Positions 9,032-17,722 of a stretch of 64,000 nucleotides of DNA are shown in pieces. The DNA comes from Lachnospiraceae bacterium (GTDB lineage Bacteria > Bacillota > Clostridia > Lachnospirales > Lachnospiraceae): contig SVEE01000006.1 of NCBI GenBank assembly GCA_015057525.1, positions 1 to 64,000 on the forward strand, read 5' to 3'. The first letter of the stretch is position 1. Each line of letters begins with the position of its first letter. The notes under the pieces were generated by a model, which worked only from the letters and a program-made list of their open reading frames with translations, was not told where the DNA came from and did not search any database. A program made the position numbers and the translations under genes.

Positions 9032-9060
9032 ACCTTAACATATTTATCATTGAGTGTCAA
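9032..9060 (-). promoter_or_regulatory. Promoter of the leuA T-box transcript
   Basis: On the minus strand TTGACA (9060-9055) is followed after 17 bases by TAAGGT (9037-9032). It lies directly upstream of the T-box leader. Confidence 0.6.
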
Positions 9061-9152
9061 CGAAAATTGTGATAAGGTAGTAGTAATTTATTTATATATA
9101 TACTATATAATACACTTAAGTTGAATAAAAAATAACAAAAGAGGTAAAATAT

Positions 9153-9839
9153 ATGCCACCAATTTCCAACGACTGGGCGAAAGCTCTTTCGCCAGAATAT
9201 AAAAAAGAATATTATAAAAAACTCTTTGACTTTATAGGAAAGGAGTATGCATCACACGAAATTTTCCCACCTGGTGATGATATTTTTAACGCCTTTCACC
9301 TCACCCCACTTAAAGACGTAAAATGCGTTATTATTGGACAAGACCCTTATCACAACGTAGGACAGGCACACGGATTGTGTTTTTCTGTAAAACCCGAGGT
9401 TGAAATTCCTCCATCACTTGTAAACATATACAAGGAGTTGCACGACGACCTAGGATGCTACATCCCAGACAATGGATATCTTGTCAAATGGGCCGAGCAG
9501 GGCGTGCTAATGCTTAACGCTGTACTTACAGTTCGTGCTCATCAGGCTGCATCTCACCAAAACAAAGGTTGGGAAGAATTTACAGATGCCGCCATTCGTA
9601 TCGTCAACGAACAGGATAGACCAATAGTATTCTTGCTTTGGGGTGGTTTTGCCCAGAAAAAAGCGGCTATGCTAAACAATCCTAAACACCTTATTTTGAA
9701 AGCCCCTCACCCATCGCCTCTTTCTGTATACAGAGGTTTCTATGGTTGTAAACATTTTAGCAAGGCAAATGAATTCCTTAAAGCTAATGGAATTACACCT
9801 ATAGATTGGCAAATCGAAAATCTAAAATCTAATATATAA
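9153..9839 (+). CDS. ung: Uracil-DNA glycosylase
   Basis: A 228-residue family 1 uracil-DNA glycosylase, which removes uracil from DNA as the first step of base-excision repair. Hallmarks are the water-activating motif GQDPYH (catalytic Asp), GLCFSV with the uracil-stacking Phe, LLWGGFAQ, and the DNA-intercalation loop HPSPLS with the catalytic His. The length equals typical Ung. AAGAGGT lies before the ATG. The next gene (histidine phosphatase) follows 38 bp later with no terminator between, so they are probably co-transcribed. Confidence 0.95.
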   Translation: MPPISNDWAKALSPEYKKEYYKKLFDFIGKEYASHEIFPPGDDIFNAFHLTPLKDVKCVIIGQDPYHNVGQAHGLCFSVKPEVEIPPSLVNIYKELHDDLGCYIPDNGYLVKWAEQGVLMLNAVLTVRAHQAASHQNKGWEEFTDAAIRIVNEQDRPIVFLLWGGFAQKKAAMLNNPKHLILKAPHPSPLSVYRGFYGCKHFSKANEFLKANGITPIDWQIENLKSNI

Positions 9840-9877
9840 AACTTTAATTTTTTACTTGAATCGAAAGGAAACTAATA

Positions 9878-10483
9878 ATGGAAATATATATTGTTCGTCA
9901 CGGCGAAACACCATGGAATAAAGAGAAAAGACTTCAGGGAAGCACAGATATTATGCTTGCCCCAGCAGGTCGTGAGCTTGCGAAAAAAACTGGCGAAAAT
10001 CTAATGGATACTAATATCGACATCATATATTCCAGTCCTTTGAAAAGAGCCTACGAAACAGCTGACTTAATACGAAATGGACGTGATATAGAAATTATAA
10101 CCGACGAAAGAATCAGAGAGCTTAACTTTGGTTCCTTCGAAGGAAAAAGCTATGCAGAGCTCATTGAAAATGACACCGCTTTTAAATATTTTTTTAACGA
10201 GCCACATTTGTATGAACCAACCCATGATGGGGAAAGCCTTACTCAGCTCATAGAACGTGCCGGCAACTTTATGCAAAATGTAATTGAACCTCTGGAAGCG
10301 CATTGTCAGCGAGTTATGATTGTTGCCCACGGTGCAATCAACAAAGGAATTATGTCCTATGTAAAAAAACATTCACTTGAACATTTTTGGTCAGGCGGTC
10401 TGCAAAGAAACTGTAACGTTATTATCCTTGATTACAATAATGGGAAATATACTATCATAGATGAAACAAAAACATTTTATTAA
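9878..10483 (+). CDS. Histidine phosphatase family protein (phosphoglycerate-mutase-like)
   Basis: A 201-residue cytoplasmic protein of the histidine phosphatase superfamily. The catalytic RHG motif is at residues 7-9 (IYIVRHGETPWN), followed by RLQGSTDIMLAPAG, YSSPLKRAYETA (second Arg) and the second catalytic His in VMIVAHGA. Such proteins include broad-specificity phosphatases, CobC-like alpha-ribazole phosphatases and GpmB-like enzymes; the substrate cannot be read from sequence. AAAGGAAAC precedes the ATG. It probably follows ung on one transcript and ends 11 bp before the convergent gene at 10495. Confidence 0.85.
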   Translation: MEIYIVRHGETPWNKEKRLQGSTDIMLAPAGRELAKKTGENLMDTNIDIIYSSPLKRAYETADLIRNGRDIEIITDERIRELNFGSFEGKSYAELIENDTAFKYFFNEPHLYEPTHDGESLTQLIERAGNFMQNVIEPLEAHCQRVMIVAHGAINKGIMSYVKKHSLEHFWSGGLQRNCNVIILDYNNGKYTIIDETKTFY

Positions 10484-10494
10484 ATTTATCCTGC

Positions 10495-11532
10495 TTATAC
10501 TGGATTCTCTCTTTTTAAGAAAGCAGCCGGTATAAGCCCTATTATAAAAGGCACAACCCAGGTGAAAAATCTGTATATTATAATTGCTGCTGCAACAGCC
10601 TTCGCCTGTGAAATAATACTTCCAAAAAACAGGGCAAAAACAAAATCCAGCGTTCCCACTCCAGAAGGGGCAACCATGACACAACCAAGCATATTACACA
10701 CTGCCATTAGTGCAAGACAGAAAAATATATTCAAGGAGTATGTCTCCGAAAACAAAACACCTGGTATAACATACCAACACGCGAATTTTATTATATTAAG
10801 TAGTACAACACGAATAAAAAGTTTCTTATCCTTCCATACAATTCTCCCCTGCTCCTGAAGATTGTCAATGGCATGCTGAACCTCACCTAATTTTTTATAT
10901 AATCTATTTTTCTCTTTTATTATTTTTCTTGCAAGTTTCATCAATAAATCCGATATCTTCTTAGATACTGTTATCACAAACAAGAAAATACAAATAAAGG
11001 ATATGACCAATACACCGGCAAACATAAACCATATGTATTTTAAAAGCTTAGCTTCTCCAAATGCCAACAAAATAAAGAAGGAAAGAACTCCCATTATACC
11101 AATTGTTATTTTTTGAAATGTGTACTGGGACAATGCCATTCCCGTGCCACGGCTTACCGTAATACCTTTAGTATTATAGTAATAAAGCTGTGCAATTCCA
11201 TTACCACTTCCAAGGGTGGCAAGTCTATAAAATGCACACATATATGCGCAACTCATCCCCTGAAATAATGTTAACTTCTTCTCCCCAGATGCAGTCATAC
11301 TGCTTATTATACTTCCTTCCGCAACAAAATAAAGATTTGCAAACAACATACACAGCAACAACTTAGGCAGAGCTGTCTTTTTAACCTCACCTATTGCCGA
11401 AAGCATGAATTCCTGATTTTTAAAAAACGCAAATGTCAACAGACCTATAATAAGCATCCACTTAAAAATATTTTTATATATTCCTTTTTTTCTAGCTGTT
11501 TTTGCCAGCTTGTTCTCTTGCGTTTTTCCCAT
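10495..11532 (-). CDS. Lysylphosphatidylglycerol-synthase-type transmembrane protein (UPF0104 fold)
   Basis: A 345-residue multi-pass membrane protein. After a basic N-terminus come about eight hydrophobic segments. The conserved features FQGMSCAYMCAFYRLATLGSGNGIAQLYYY and the C-terminal APSGVGTLDFVFALFFG are typical of the flippase-like domain shared by MprF N-termini and UPF0104 proteins. It has no catalytic MprF C-terminal domain, so it is a lipid-flippase-like protein of unknown substrate. The ATG at 11532 has AAGGGGAA upstream; a TTG 24 bp earlier is less likely. It lies 33 bp after the MBL-fold gene and is probably co-transcribed with it. Confidence 0.75.
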   Translation of the reverse strand: MGKTQENKLAKTARKKGIYKNIFKWMLIIGLLTFAFFKNQEFMLSAIGEVKKTALPKLLLCMLFANLYFVAEGSIISSMTASGEKKLTLFQGMSCAYMCAFYRLATLGSGNGIAQLYYYNTKGITVSRGTGMALSQYTFQKITIGIMGVLSFFILLAFGEAKLLKYIWFMFAGVLVISFICIFLFVITVSKKISDLLMKLARKIIKEKNRLYKKLGEVQHAIDNLQEQGRIVWKDKKLFIRVVLLNIIKFACWYVIPGVLFSETYSLNIFFCLALMAVCNMLGCVMVAPSGVGTLDFVFALFFGSIISQAKAVAAAIIIYRFFTWVVPFIIGLIPAAFLKRENPV

Positions 11533-11565
11533 AAATATTCCCCTTGTATTCCCCAAACAAAGTCA

Positions 11566-12477
11566 CTACACTGTTCTCCACTTTATATAATTATCTATAT
11601 TTTCTGCGGTCAATTCTCCATTATTGTATAAATATGTTACATAGGTACGCATAATCCCACCTTCTACTGCGTACTTATACAAACTAAGCTTTAATCCTCT
11701 CTCATTAAAAAACATACTGATTATTTCATCAATATGTCGTGGTTCCCCACATATTCTCTTAATTGTTTCAATATTATCAAGTACATTCTGACGATTAACT
11801 TTAATTAAATTTTTTATATTTTTAACCGGCTGAGCATGATACGGAATATAAAGCGATGCCTTTATATTTTTAAGAACATCCAAGCTGTCAAGATAAGAAC
11901 CAATCTCATACTCATATACTATAGGATGTTTATCAATAGTCTCTTTGCTAACCACTGCATCCCCAACAAATAATATATCATCTTTAGTCCTTACACATAA
12001 CATCGACATGGCATGCCCTGTAAGTTCAACATAAGAAAGACCTTCAGGCAATTCCACATCCTCAATATTTTCGGCATTGGTTGATGTGGCATAAAAATAA
12101 TTATTCAAAATTTCTTTTATTGGTGATGCTCCCCATATTATTGCAGGACATATATCAAAATTAGATATAAGAGCAACATTAGGCTTCGTGGAATATATTT
12201 TGCAATTGTACTTCTCCTTAAAGTATGCATTTCCACCACAATGGTCAGCGTGATAATGTGTATTTATTATATATTTGACTCTAAAATTTCTTTCTTGGAG
12301 AATCTTGTCCAAAACTCTAGCAACAACCTTATCCACTCCTGAGTCAATCAAACAAACATCTCCCGCGCATATATCATCTTTATCAAAGCCATCTGTATCT
12401 TGTAGCACATATACTCCCACATGAAAGGGACCTGATAAATAAAATGTATTTTCACCTACCTGAATAAGCTCGTTCAT
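11566..12477 (-). CDS. MBL-fold metallo-hydrolase
   Basis: A 303-residue metallo-beta-lactamase-fold hydrolase. The metal-binding motif is complete (NTHYHADHCGG), followed by TGHAMSM (third His) and LFVGDAVVS (bridging Asp), with a further His in YIPYHAQPV. The C-terminal 60 residues are helical, with a winged-helix feel. The substrate is unknown; glyoxalase II-like or other thioester/phosphoester hydrolysis is possible. The ATG at 12477 has GGGAGAAAG in front; the upstream in-frame extension has no ribosome site. It heads a short operon with the UPF0104-type membrane gene. Confidence 0.8.
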   Translation of the reverse strand: MNELIQVGENTFYLSGPFHVGVYVLQDTDGFDKDDICAGDVCLIDSGVDKVVARVLDKILQERNFRVKYIINTHYHADHCGGNAYFKEKYNCKIYSTKPNVALISNFDICPAIIWGASPIKEILNNYFYATSTNAENIEDVELPEGLSYVELTGHAMSMLCVRTKDDILFVGDAVVSKETIDKHPIVYEYEIGSYLDSLDVLKNIKASLYIPYHAQPVKNIKNLIKVNRQNVLDNIETIKRICGEPRHIDEIISMFFNERGLKLSLYKYAVEGGIMRTYVTYLYNNGELTAENIDNYIKWRTV

Positions 12478-12681
12478 ATTCTTTCTCCCTAAACTTTGTA
12501 TCAATAATTTTATTATCATTGTTAATTATTTTCAATAGTAATCAAAAAATTCACCAATCATTAATAATTTGCCCACAAGTAACACAATTCCATAAATCAC
12601 ATAGAATGAAATATATAAAATAATTAAAAATATAAATAAGAATATTATATTCTTAAAATGAAACTTCAGGAGGTAATCATA

Positions 12682-13032
12682 TTGGAACCATATAAATCTT
12701 ATGGTCGTGGACAATGCGGTCGTGGAAATGGTTCTTGTGGGCAAAACCCACGCAACATGAATCATAGTCCATATGCTTCAAACCGCAGTTGCGGCTCAAA
12801 TCAGCCAAGAGCAAATTCATCCTGCCACACCGCAATCGACAACATTTTATCTGGCAATTGTGATTCAGATTGTCATGACAGCAATCATCACATGCATCAT
12901 ATGCCTGTGGCAATGGCATATGTACCAATGCAAAAATGGGGTGAACTATATGACCCCGAAACTGCCATATGTCAGGGCACCGCTTTCCCTGAACTAAACC
13001 TTATATTCTGTGGTTCAAGGGGGAAAATGTAA
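12682..13032 (+). CDS. cotJA: Spore coat protein CotJA family, with extended N-terminus
   Basis: A 116-residue protein starting at a TTG (12682) placed 8 nt after AGGAGG; an ATG 24 bp upstream lies ahead of the ribosome site and is rejected. The last ~50 residues match CotJA (AMAYVPMQKWGELYDPETAI, CQGTAFPELNL). The first ~70 residues are an extra Cys/His/Gly/Asn-rich stretch (RGQCGRGNGSCGQN, HDSNHHMHHMP), which could bind metal or crosslink. CotJ proteins are spore-coat components. The stop overlaps the cotJB start (TAATG). Confidence 0.85.
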   Translation: MEPYKSYGRGQCGRGNGSCGQNPRNMNHSPYASNRSCGSNQPRANSSCHTAIDNILSGNCDSDCHDSNHHMHHMPVAMAYVPMQKWGELYDPETAICQGTAFPELNLIFCGSRGKM

Positions 13033-13295
13033 TGGGAAATATAAATAAAAAAGAGCTTTTCGACCTTATAAACCAGGTTTCCTTCATGCTTGATGATATT
13101 ACTCTATACCTTAATACTCACCCCGACTGTGCTGATGCATTAGAGGCTTATAGACATTACAAGCACATCCGTAAGGAGGCAATAAAAGATTATACTGAAA
13201 TGTATGGTCCGATTTGCAGATATGATGTAAACACAGAAAATTATTGGGATTGGGTTAATAAACCTTGGCCTTGGGAAGGAGAGTGTGGCTGCTAA
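13032..13295 (+). CDS. cotJB: Spore coat protein CotJB
   Basis: An 87-residue protein matching CotJB along its whole length (ELFDLINQVSFMLDDITLYL, DALEAYRHYKHIRKEA, the GPICRYDV region and the Trp-rich tail WDWVNKPWPWEGECGC). CotJB is a small coat protein made in the mother cell during sporulation in Bacillus. Its start overlaps the cotJA stop and its stop overlaps the cotJC start, both as TAATG, so the three genes are translationally coupled. Confidence 0.88.
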   Translation: MGNINKKELFDLINQVSFMLDDITLYLNTHPDCADALEAYRHYKHIRKEAIKDYTEMYGPICRYDVNTENYWDWVNKPWPWEGECGC

Positions 13296-13927
13296 TGTGG
13301 GTATATGAAAAAAGACTTCAATGTCCAGTTAATATAAAGGAAACCAACGCTAAGCTGGCACAGGCAATTATCAGCCAATTTGGAGGACCTGATGGAGAGC
13401 TTGCAGCATCAATGCGTTATCTTTCACAACGTTTTTCAACACCATATAAAGAGGTAATGGCAACGTTAAACGATATAGGAACAGAGGAGCTTGGTCATCT
13501 GGAAATCATAGGAAGCATCGTTTATCAGCTAACCAAGGACCTATCCATGGAAGAAATCAAAGCCTCAGGATTTGATAAATATTATGTTGATCATACTTTA
13601 GGACTTTGGCCTCAAGCAGCAGGTGGTGTTCCTTTCAATGCATGTGAATTTCAAAGTAAGGGTGATGTTATAACCGATTTATATGAGGATTTGGCAGCTG
13701 AACAGAAGGCACGCTCAACCTACGATAATCTTCTCCGACTCACTAAGGACTATCCTGATGTTTACGAGCCACTTAAATTCTTGCGTGCAAGGGAAATTGT
13801 GCATTTCCAAAGATTTGGGGAATGCTTAAGACTTGTTCAGGATAAATTAGACGAAAAGAATTTCTATGCATTTAATCCAAACTTTGATAAAGTCGCTCCT
13901 TGCGTCGATATGAAGAAATGTAAATAA
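13295..13927 (+). CDS. cotJC: Spore coat protein CotJC (manganese-catalase-like)
   Basis: A 210-residue ferritin-fold protein beginning MWVYEKRLQCPVNIKETNAK, the typical CotJC start. Candidate di-metal ligands are visible (GELAASMRYLSQRF, GTEELGHLEIIGS, AEQKARSTYDNL, AREIVHFQRFGE). CotJC is homologous to the catalytic domain of manganese catalase and is a coat protein. Being preceded by cotJA and cotJB makes the CotJC name far better than plain catalase. The start at 13295 overlaps the cotJB stop; an earlier in-frame ATG at 13265 lies inside cotJB and is rejected. A strong terminator follows. Confidence 0.9.
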   Translation: MWVYEKRLQCPVNIKETNAKLAQAIISQFGGPDGELAASMRYLSQRFSTPYKEVMATLNDIGTEELGHLEIIGSIVYQLTKDLSMEEIKASGFDKYYVDHTLGLWPQAAGGVPFNACEFQSKGDVITDLYEDLAAEQKARSTYDNLLRLTKDYPDVYEPLKFLRAREIVHFQRFGECLRLVQDKLDEKNFYAFNPNFDKVAPCVDMKKCK

Positions 13928-13932
13928 CTCAT

Positions 13933-13970
13933 AAAAAATGCTATGGTGTATTTCACCATAGCATTTTTTT
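13933..13970. terminator. Bidirectional terminator between cotJC and the EAL gene
   Basis: AAAAAATGCTATGGTG and CACCATAGCATTTTTT form a long perfect stem with a 5-nt loop. The A-run on one side and the T-run on the other let it stop transcription from both convergent genes. Confidence 0.9.
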
Positions 13971-15888
13971 AATTAACTTGTTTTTGCATAAATGCAATAA
14001 ATGCATCTGCAGATATAGGCTTGCTGTAATAAAAACCTTGAAAGAAATCACAACCCATTTCCTCAAGTTCATTAGCCTGTTCTAAAGTTTCAACACCCTC
14101 TGCTACAATATTCATCTCAAGAGACTTAAGCATAGATATGGAATGTCTGAGAACTTTCTTGGCATTTTCATTGTCCATAGCTGCCCATACAACACTCTTG
14201 TCAATTTTTATAGTATTATATGGATACTCAATTAGACTCACGGCATTGGAAAAGCCGGTTCCATAATCATCTAATGCGAACTTGATTCCCTGGCCAACTA
14301 AGGTGTTCATATTCATACTTAAATAAGCACTTGAAACAACTGCAGCAGTTTCTGTAACCTCTAATTTTATGCATTCGCTTGGAAGTTCCAACTCTTTCAT
14401 TATATCAATAAAATCCTGAGCAAGATTTTCCTGCATGCATTGAACAACAGATAGGTTGATATGTATTTGCTCTATGCCATATTTCCAAATCTCATTTGTT
14501 TTGATAAATTTGCAAACGTTTCTAAATACAAACTCTCCCAATTCCAGTATCATACCATTTTTCTCCGCCAAAGGTATGAACTCATCTGGACCGATATATC
14601 CAATTTCAGTATTTTTCATTCTTACTAATGCTTCTGCAGATGTAAACCTCTTTTTGTCAACTTCGTAAATCGGCTGATAATATATCTCAAATCCATCCTC
14701 ATGAATTGCCTTAGTAAGTACCTGCAAAACCTGACCTTCTCTTTGCTTTTTAGATACTGATTTTTCACTGGCACGAAGTAGTAATATATCACTATTTTCT
14801 ACTAATTCATTTAAAGAATAATCCATCAAATCAACAATATTGTCCAATGTGTCTGCATCCTCTGGACAGCATAGAATTGCCATTGCCGGAACAAGAGGAA
14901 TAGTAGCATTGTTTACTTCAAATGACTCATTAAAACGTTCTATGATTTTATCTATAATTTTCCTTTCTTTTTCAGGATTATCGTCACACTTTACAACAAA
15001 CTTGGTATTAGAAAGTCTATATACATTATATGAACCGTTAAGAGTACATAAAAATTCCGAAATATCATGTATGATTAATTGTTTATTTTCCACTCCTATA
15101 GTTTCATTTAGAAATTTCAAGCCCTGAACATATACACCAATTAATCTAAATTTCTTTTTACTTTCTAGAGCTACCGACAAGCTTAAATTAAAACCATCCC
15201 TATTATATATACCTAATTTTTTGTCAACATAATCATCCTGATTTTCCAACGAAAGATATACCAAGAAAAAGGCAATTGATGCCGCAAATTGTATAATCAA
15301 AAGATTCGGAATAAATGCCTGTACAACAACAGATATTATAGTTACACCAATATATACATACACTATATTTTGCTGCATATTAACAAGCTTATCTCTGTTT
15401 TTTGCAACCAAGATAACAGCCATAATAAGATATAATATTGATATAGTATACAAAACAAAAAATACGGAATTATGCTTGTAGTTACCATCTGCATCTATAT
15501 AAAATACAGTTTTTGTCAAAGGTGTTGTCAATATAAGCAAATAATCAACAAACAATGGCAACCATATTCCCATTCTTTCTTTAAAAGATAACTTTCTGTC
15601 AACCTTAGTAGTGTATATTAAATAACATAAAAAAAGAGGGGCAATGGTATTACATGCCATTAAGAATAACATATTCCAAAAATACAGTTCTGGAATTGTT
15701 GCATTTATCACATCGTCTATCATCAAGGCCGTAACAACATCTAGCACTGTGGCTATAGCCTGGCAAAACGTAAGCATAAGAAAAACATTTGTAACTTTTG
15801 TTTTTATTCTTTTTCTTGCCAAATAATGAAACAGTATAGCTAAAACAACTGCAAAACCAGCAATATCATAATGAATAATGTAATCCAC
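13969..15888 (-). CDS. Membrane EAL-domain cyclic-di-GMP phosphodiesterase with degenerate GGDEF
   Basis: A 639-residue protein starting at GTG 15888, with AGGAGG six bases upstream. The N-terminal ~220 residues hold about seven hydrophobic segments, a 7TM-type sensor. Residues ~235-370 correspond to a GGDEF domain without the GGDEF signature (RLSNTKFVVKCDD). The last ~250 residues are an EAL domain whose catalytic motifs look intact: SAEALVRM, HINLS, KLEVTETA, FALDDYGTGFSN, IKIDKS, VAEGVET and GCDFFQGFYYSKP. It should hydrolyse c-di-GMP in response to a membrane or ligand signal. It is monocistronic and ends in the shared terminator. Confidence 0.9.
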   Translation of the reverse strand: MDYIIHYDIAGFAVVLAILFHYLARKRIKTKVTNVFLMLTFCQAIATVLDVVTALMIDDVINATIPELYFWNMLFLMACNTIAPLFLCYLIYTTKVDRKLSFKERMGIWLPLFVDYLLILTTPLTKTVFYIDADGNYKHNSVFFVLYTISILYLIMAVILVAKNRDKLVNMQQNIVYVYIGVTIISVVVQAFIPNLLIIQFAASIAFFLVYLSLENQDDYVDKKLGIYNRDGFNLSLSVALESKKKFRLIGVYVQGLKFLNETIGVENKQLIIHDISEFLCTLNGSYNVYRLSNTKFVVKCDDNPEKERKIIDKIIERFNESFEVNNATIPLVPAMAILCCPEDADTLDNIVDLMDYSLNELVENSDILLLRASEKSVSKKQREGQVLQVLTKAIHEDGFEIYYQPIYEVDKKRFTSAEALVRMKNTEIGYIGPDEFIPLAEKNGMILELGEFVFRNVCKFIKTNEIWKYGIEQIHINLSVVQCMQENLAQDFIDIMKELELPSECIKLEVTETAAVVSSAYLSMNMNTLVGQGIKFALDDYGTGFSNAVSLIEYPYNTIKIDKSVVWAAMDNENAKKVLRHSISMLKSLEMNIVAEGVETLEQANELEEMGCDFFQGFYYSKPISADAFIAFMQKQVN

Positions 15889-15989
15889 GATATCCCTCCT
15901 CTCATTTTTTTTACACGATAATTTTAACATAATTTTAAAGAAATAAAAAGAGTGGCATTTTTATTTCCTATAATTTTTAAAAATTAATG

Positions 15990-16018
15990 TTGCACATCAG
16001 ATAAAAATGTGATATATT
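15990..16018 (+). promoter_or_regulatory. Promoter of the sodium:solute symporter gene
   Basis: TTGCAC (15990-15995), a 17-bp spacer and TATATT (16013-16018) lie 79 bp before the ATG. Confidence 0.65.
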
Positions 16019-16028
16019 GTCATCATTC

Positions 16029-16061
16029 GCTTTATTGCGTTGAAGTGTTATGCAGTAAAGC
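16029..16061 (+). other. Hairpin in the 5' untranslated region of the symporter gene
   Basis: GCTTTATTGC and GCAGTAAAGC can form a 10-bp stem (one G-U) with a 13-nt loop, just after the predicted transcription start. It is too small to assign to a known riboswitch class and has no T-run. Confidence 0.4.
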
Positions 16062-16096
16062 ACTAAATTCATTATTGAGAGAAAGAGAGACAAATC

Positions 16097-17629
16097 ATGA
16101 AATTAGCAGTTTTAATCCTCTACTTTGCAGTTCTTGTGGGAATAGGCATTTACTGCAGAAAAAATGCAACAGATGTTAACGGCTTCGTCTTAGGCGGTCG
16201 TTCAGTAGGACCTTGGCTTACAGCCTTTGCATACGGTACATCTTATTTTTCAGCCGTAGTATTTATCGGATACGCAGGACAGTTTGGTTGGAAATACGGT
16301 GTTGCAGCAACATGGGCTGGTATAGGCAACGCAATTATCGGTTCACTTCTTGCATGGGTAATTCTTGGACGTAGAACAAGAATTATGACTCAGCATCTTG
16401 ACTCAGCAACCATGCCACAGTTTTTCGGAAGCAGATTCGGAAGCAACGCTCTTAAAATAGGTGCTTCAATAATTATATTTATCTTCCTTATCCCTTACAC
16501 TGCTTCACTTTACAACGGACTTTCACGTCTGTTCGGTATGGCATTTGATATTGACTATTCAGTTTGTATTCTTATCATGGCAATACTTACTGCTATATAT
16601 GTAATCGCCGGTGGTTATATGGCAACTGCTATTAACGACTTTATTCAGGGTATTATTATGCTCGTCGGCATTGTAGCTGTTATTGCAGCAGTTTTAAAGA
16701 GTCACGGTGGACTTATGGGTTCTTTAGATGGTCTTGCACAGATTACAGATGAGACTGTATCTACTACTCCTGGTGTATTTGCTTCATTCTTAGGACCAGA
16801 CCCTCTCAACCTTATGTTTGTCGTAATACTTACATCACTTGGTACATGGGGACTTCCTCAGATGGTTCAGAAGTTCTACTCTATTAAAAATGAGGAATCA
16901 ATCAAAAAAGGAACTATTATTTCAACAATATTTGCACTTGTTGTTGCCGGTGGATGTTATTTCCTCGGCGGATTCGGAAGACTTTACTCCGACCAGGTTG
17001 ACGTCGCAAAAGATGGTTTCGATTCAATCATCCCAACCATGCTTTCAAATTTAAGTCCGGCACTTATTACACTTGTTGTAATACTTGTTCTTTCAGCATC
17101 AATGTCAACACTTTCATCACTTGTTATTACTTCAAGCTCAACTCTTACTATTGACTTAATAAAGGGTAGCTTTGCTAAAAAAATGAGTGATAAAAAGCAG
17201 GTATTTGTTATCCGTATTTTCATCGTTGTATTTATCGCAATATCAAGCGTACTTGCACTTATCCAGTACAAGAGCAACGTTACATTTATAGCACAGCTCA
17301 TGGGTGTTTCATGGGGAGCTTTAGCAGGTGCATTCCTCGCTCCATTCCTATACTCACTCTACTCTAAGAAAGTTACTAAGGCTTCTTGCTGGGCCTGTTT
17401 CATATTCGGTGCAGGTGTTATGACTGCAAACATTTTCTTCAGAGGATCATTCCCAACAATTCTTCAGTCACCTATCAACTGTGGTGCTGTAGTAATGATG
17501 GCGGGACTTGTCATTGTACCAATTGTCAGCCTTATAACTCCAAAGCCTGACAAAGAGCTTGTTGATAACGCATTTGCATGTTATGAGAAAACAACTGAAG
17601 TTGCACAGAAAACAGCTTTAGGAAAATAA
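16097..17629 (+). CDS. Sodium:solute symporter (SSS family)
   Basis: A 510-residue integral membrane transporter with about 13 hydrophobic segments. It has the SSS-family start (FVLGGRSVGPWLTAFAYGTSYFSAVVFIGYAG), the GGYMATAINDFIQGIIML segment, and SASMSTLSSLVITSSSTLTIDL in the region that binds Na+ in this family. PutP (proline) and PanF (pantothenate) are relatives, but the solute cannot be named from the sequence. GAGAGAAAGAGAGAC supplies a long purine-rich ribosome site. It is transcribed alone and ends at a terminator shared with the convergent acyl-CoA ligase gene. Confidence 0.85.
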   Translation: MKLAVLILYFAVLVGIGIYCRKNATDVNGFVLGGRSVGPWLTAFAYGTSYFSAVVFIGYAGQFGWKYGVAATWAGIGNAIIGSLLAWVILGRRTRIMTQHLDSATMPQFFGSRFGSNALKIGASIIIFIFLIPYTASLYNGLSRLFGMAFDIDYSVCILIMAILTAIYVIAGGYMATAINDFIQGIIMLVGIVAVIAAVLKSHGGLMGSLDGLAQITDETVSTTPGVFASFLGPDPLNLMFVVILTSLGTWGLPQMVQKFYSIKNEESIKKGTIISTIFALVVAGGCYFLGGFGRLYSDQVDVAKDGFDSIIPTMLSNLSPALITLVVILVLSASMSTLSSLVITSSSTLTIDLIKGSFAKKMSDKKQVFVIRIFIVVFIAISSVLALIQYKSNVTFIAQLMGVSWGALAGAFLAPFLYSLYSKKVTKASCWACFIFGAGVMTANIFFRGSFPTILQSPINCGAVVMMAGLVIVPIVSLITPKPDKELVDNAFACYEKTTEVAQKTALGK

Positions 17630-17660
17630 AAACTTTTTTATAACACTATAATGATAAAAC

Positions 17661-17707
17661 AAAAAACTTCGTCTCTATACAATTAAATATATAGAGACGA
17701 AGTTTTT
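17661..17707. terminator. Bidirectional terminator
   Basis: AAAAACTTCGTCTCTATA and TATAGAGACGAAGTTTTT pair over 18 bp around a short A/T loop, serving the symporter gene and the convergent acyl-CoA ligase gene. Confidence 0.9.
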
Positions 17708-17722
17708 ATTTAATCTTATTTT

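Noticed and set aside
8824-9072. Open frame of 82 codons on the plus strand
   Set aside because: It lies entirely inside the T-box leader read on the opposite strand, has no ribosome site, and its sequence is explained by the RNA structure.
13295-13927. Manganese catalase
   Set aside because: The ferritin-like fold is related, but the coupled cotJA and cotJB genes make CotJC the right name.
15953-15970. Sigma-54 promoter (TGGCA...)
   Set aside because: The -24 TGGCA is present, but no TTGCA-type -12 element follows at the right spacing.
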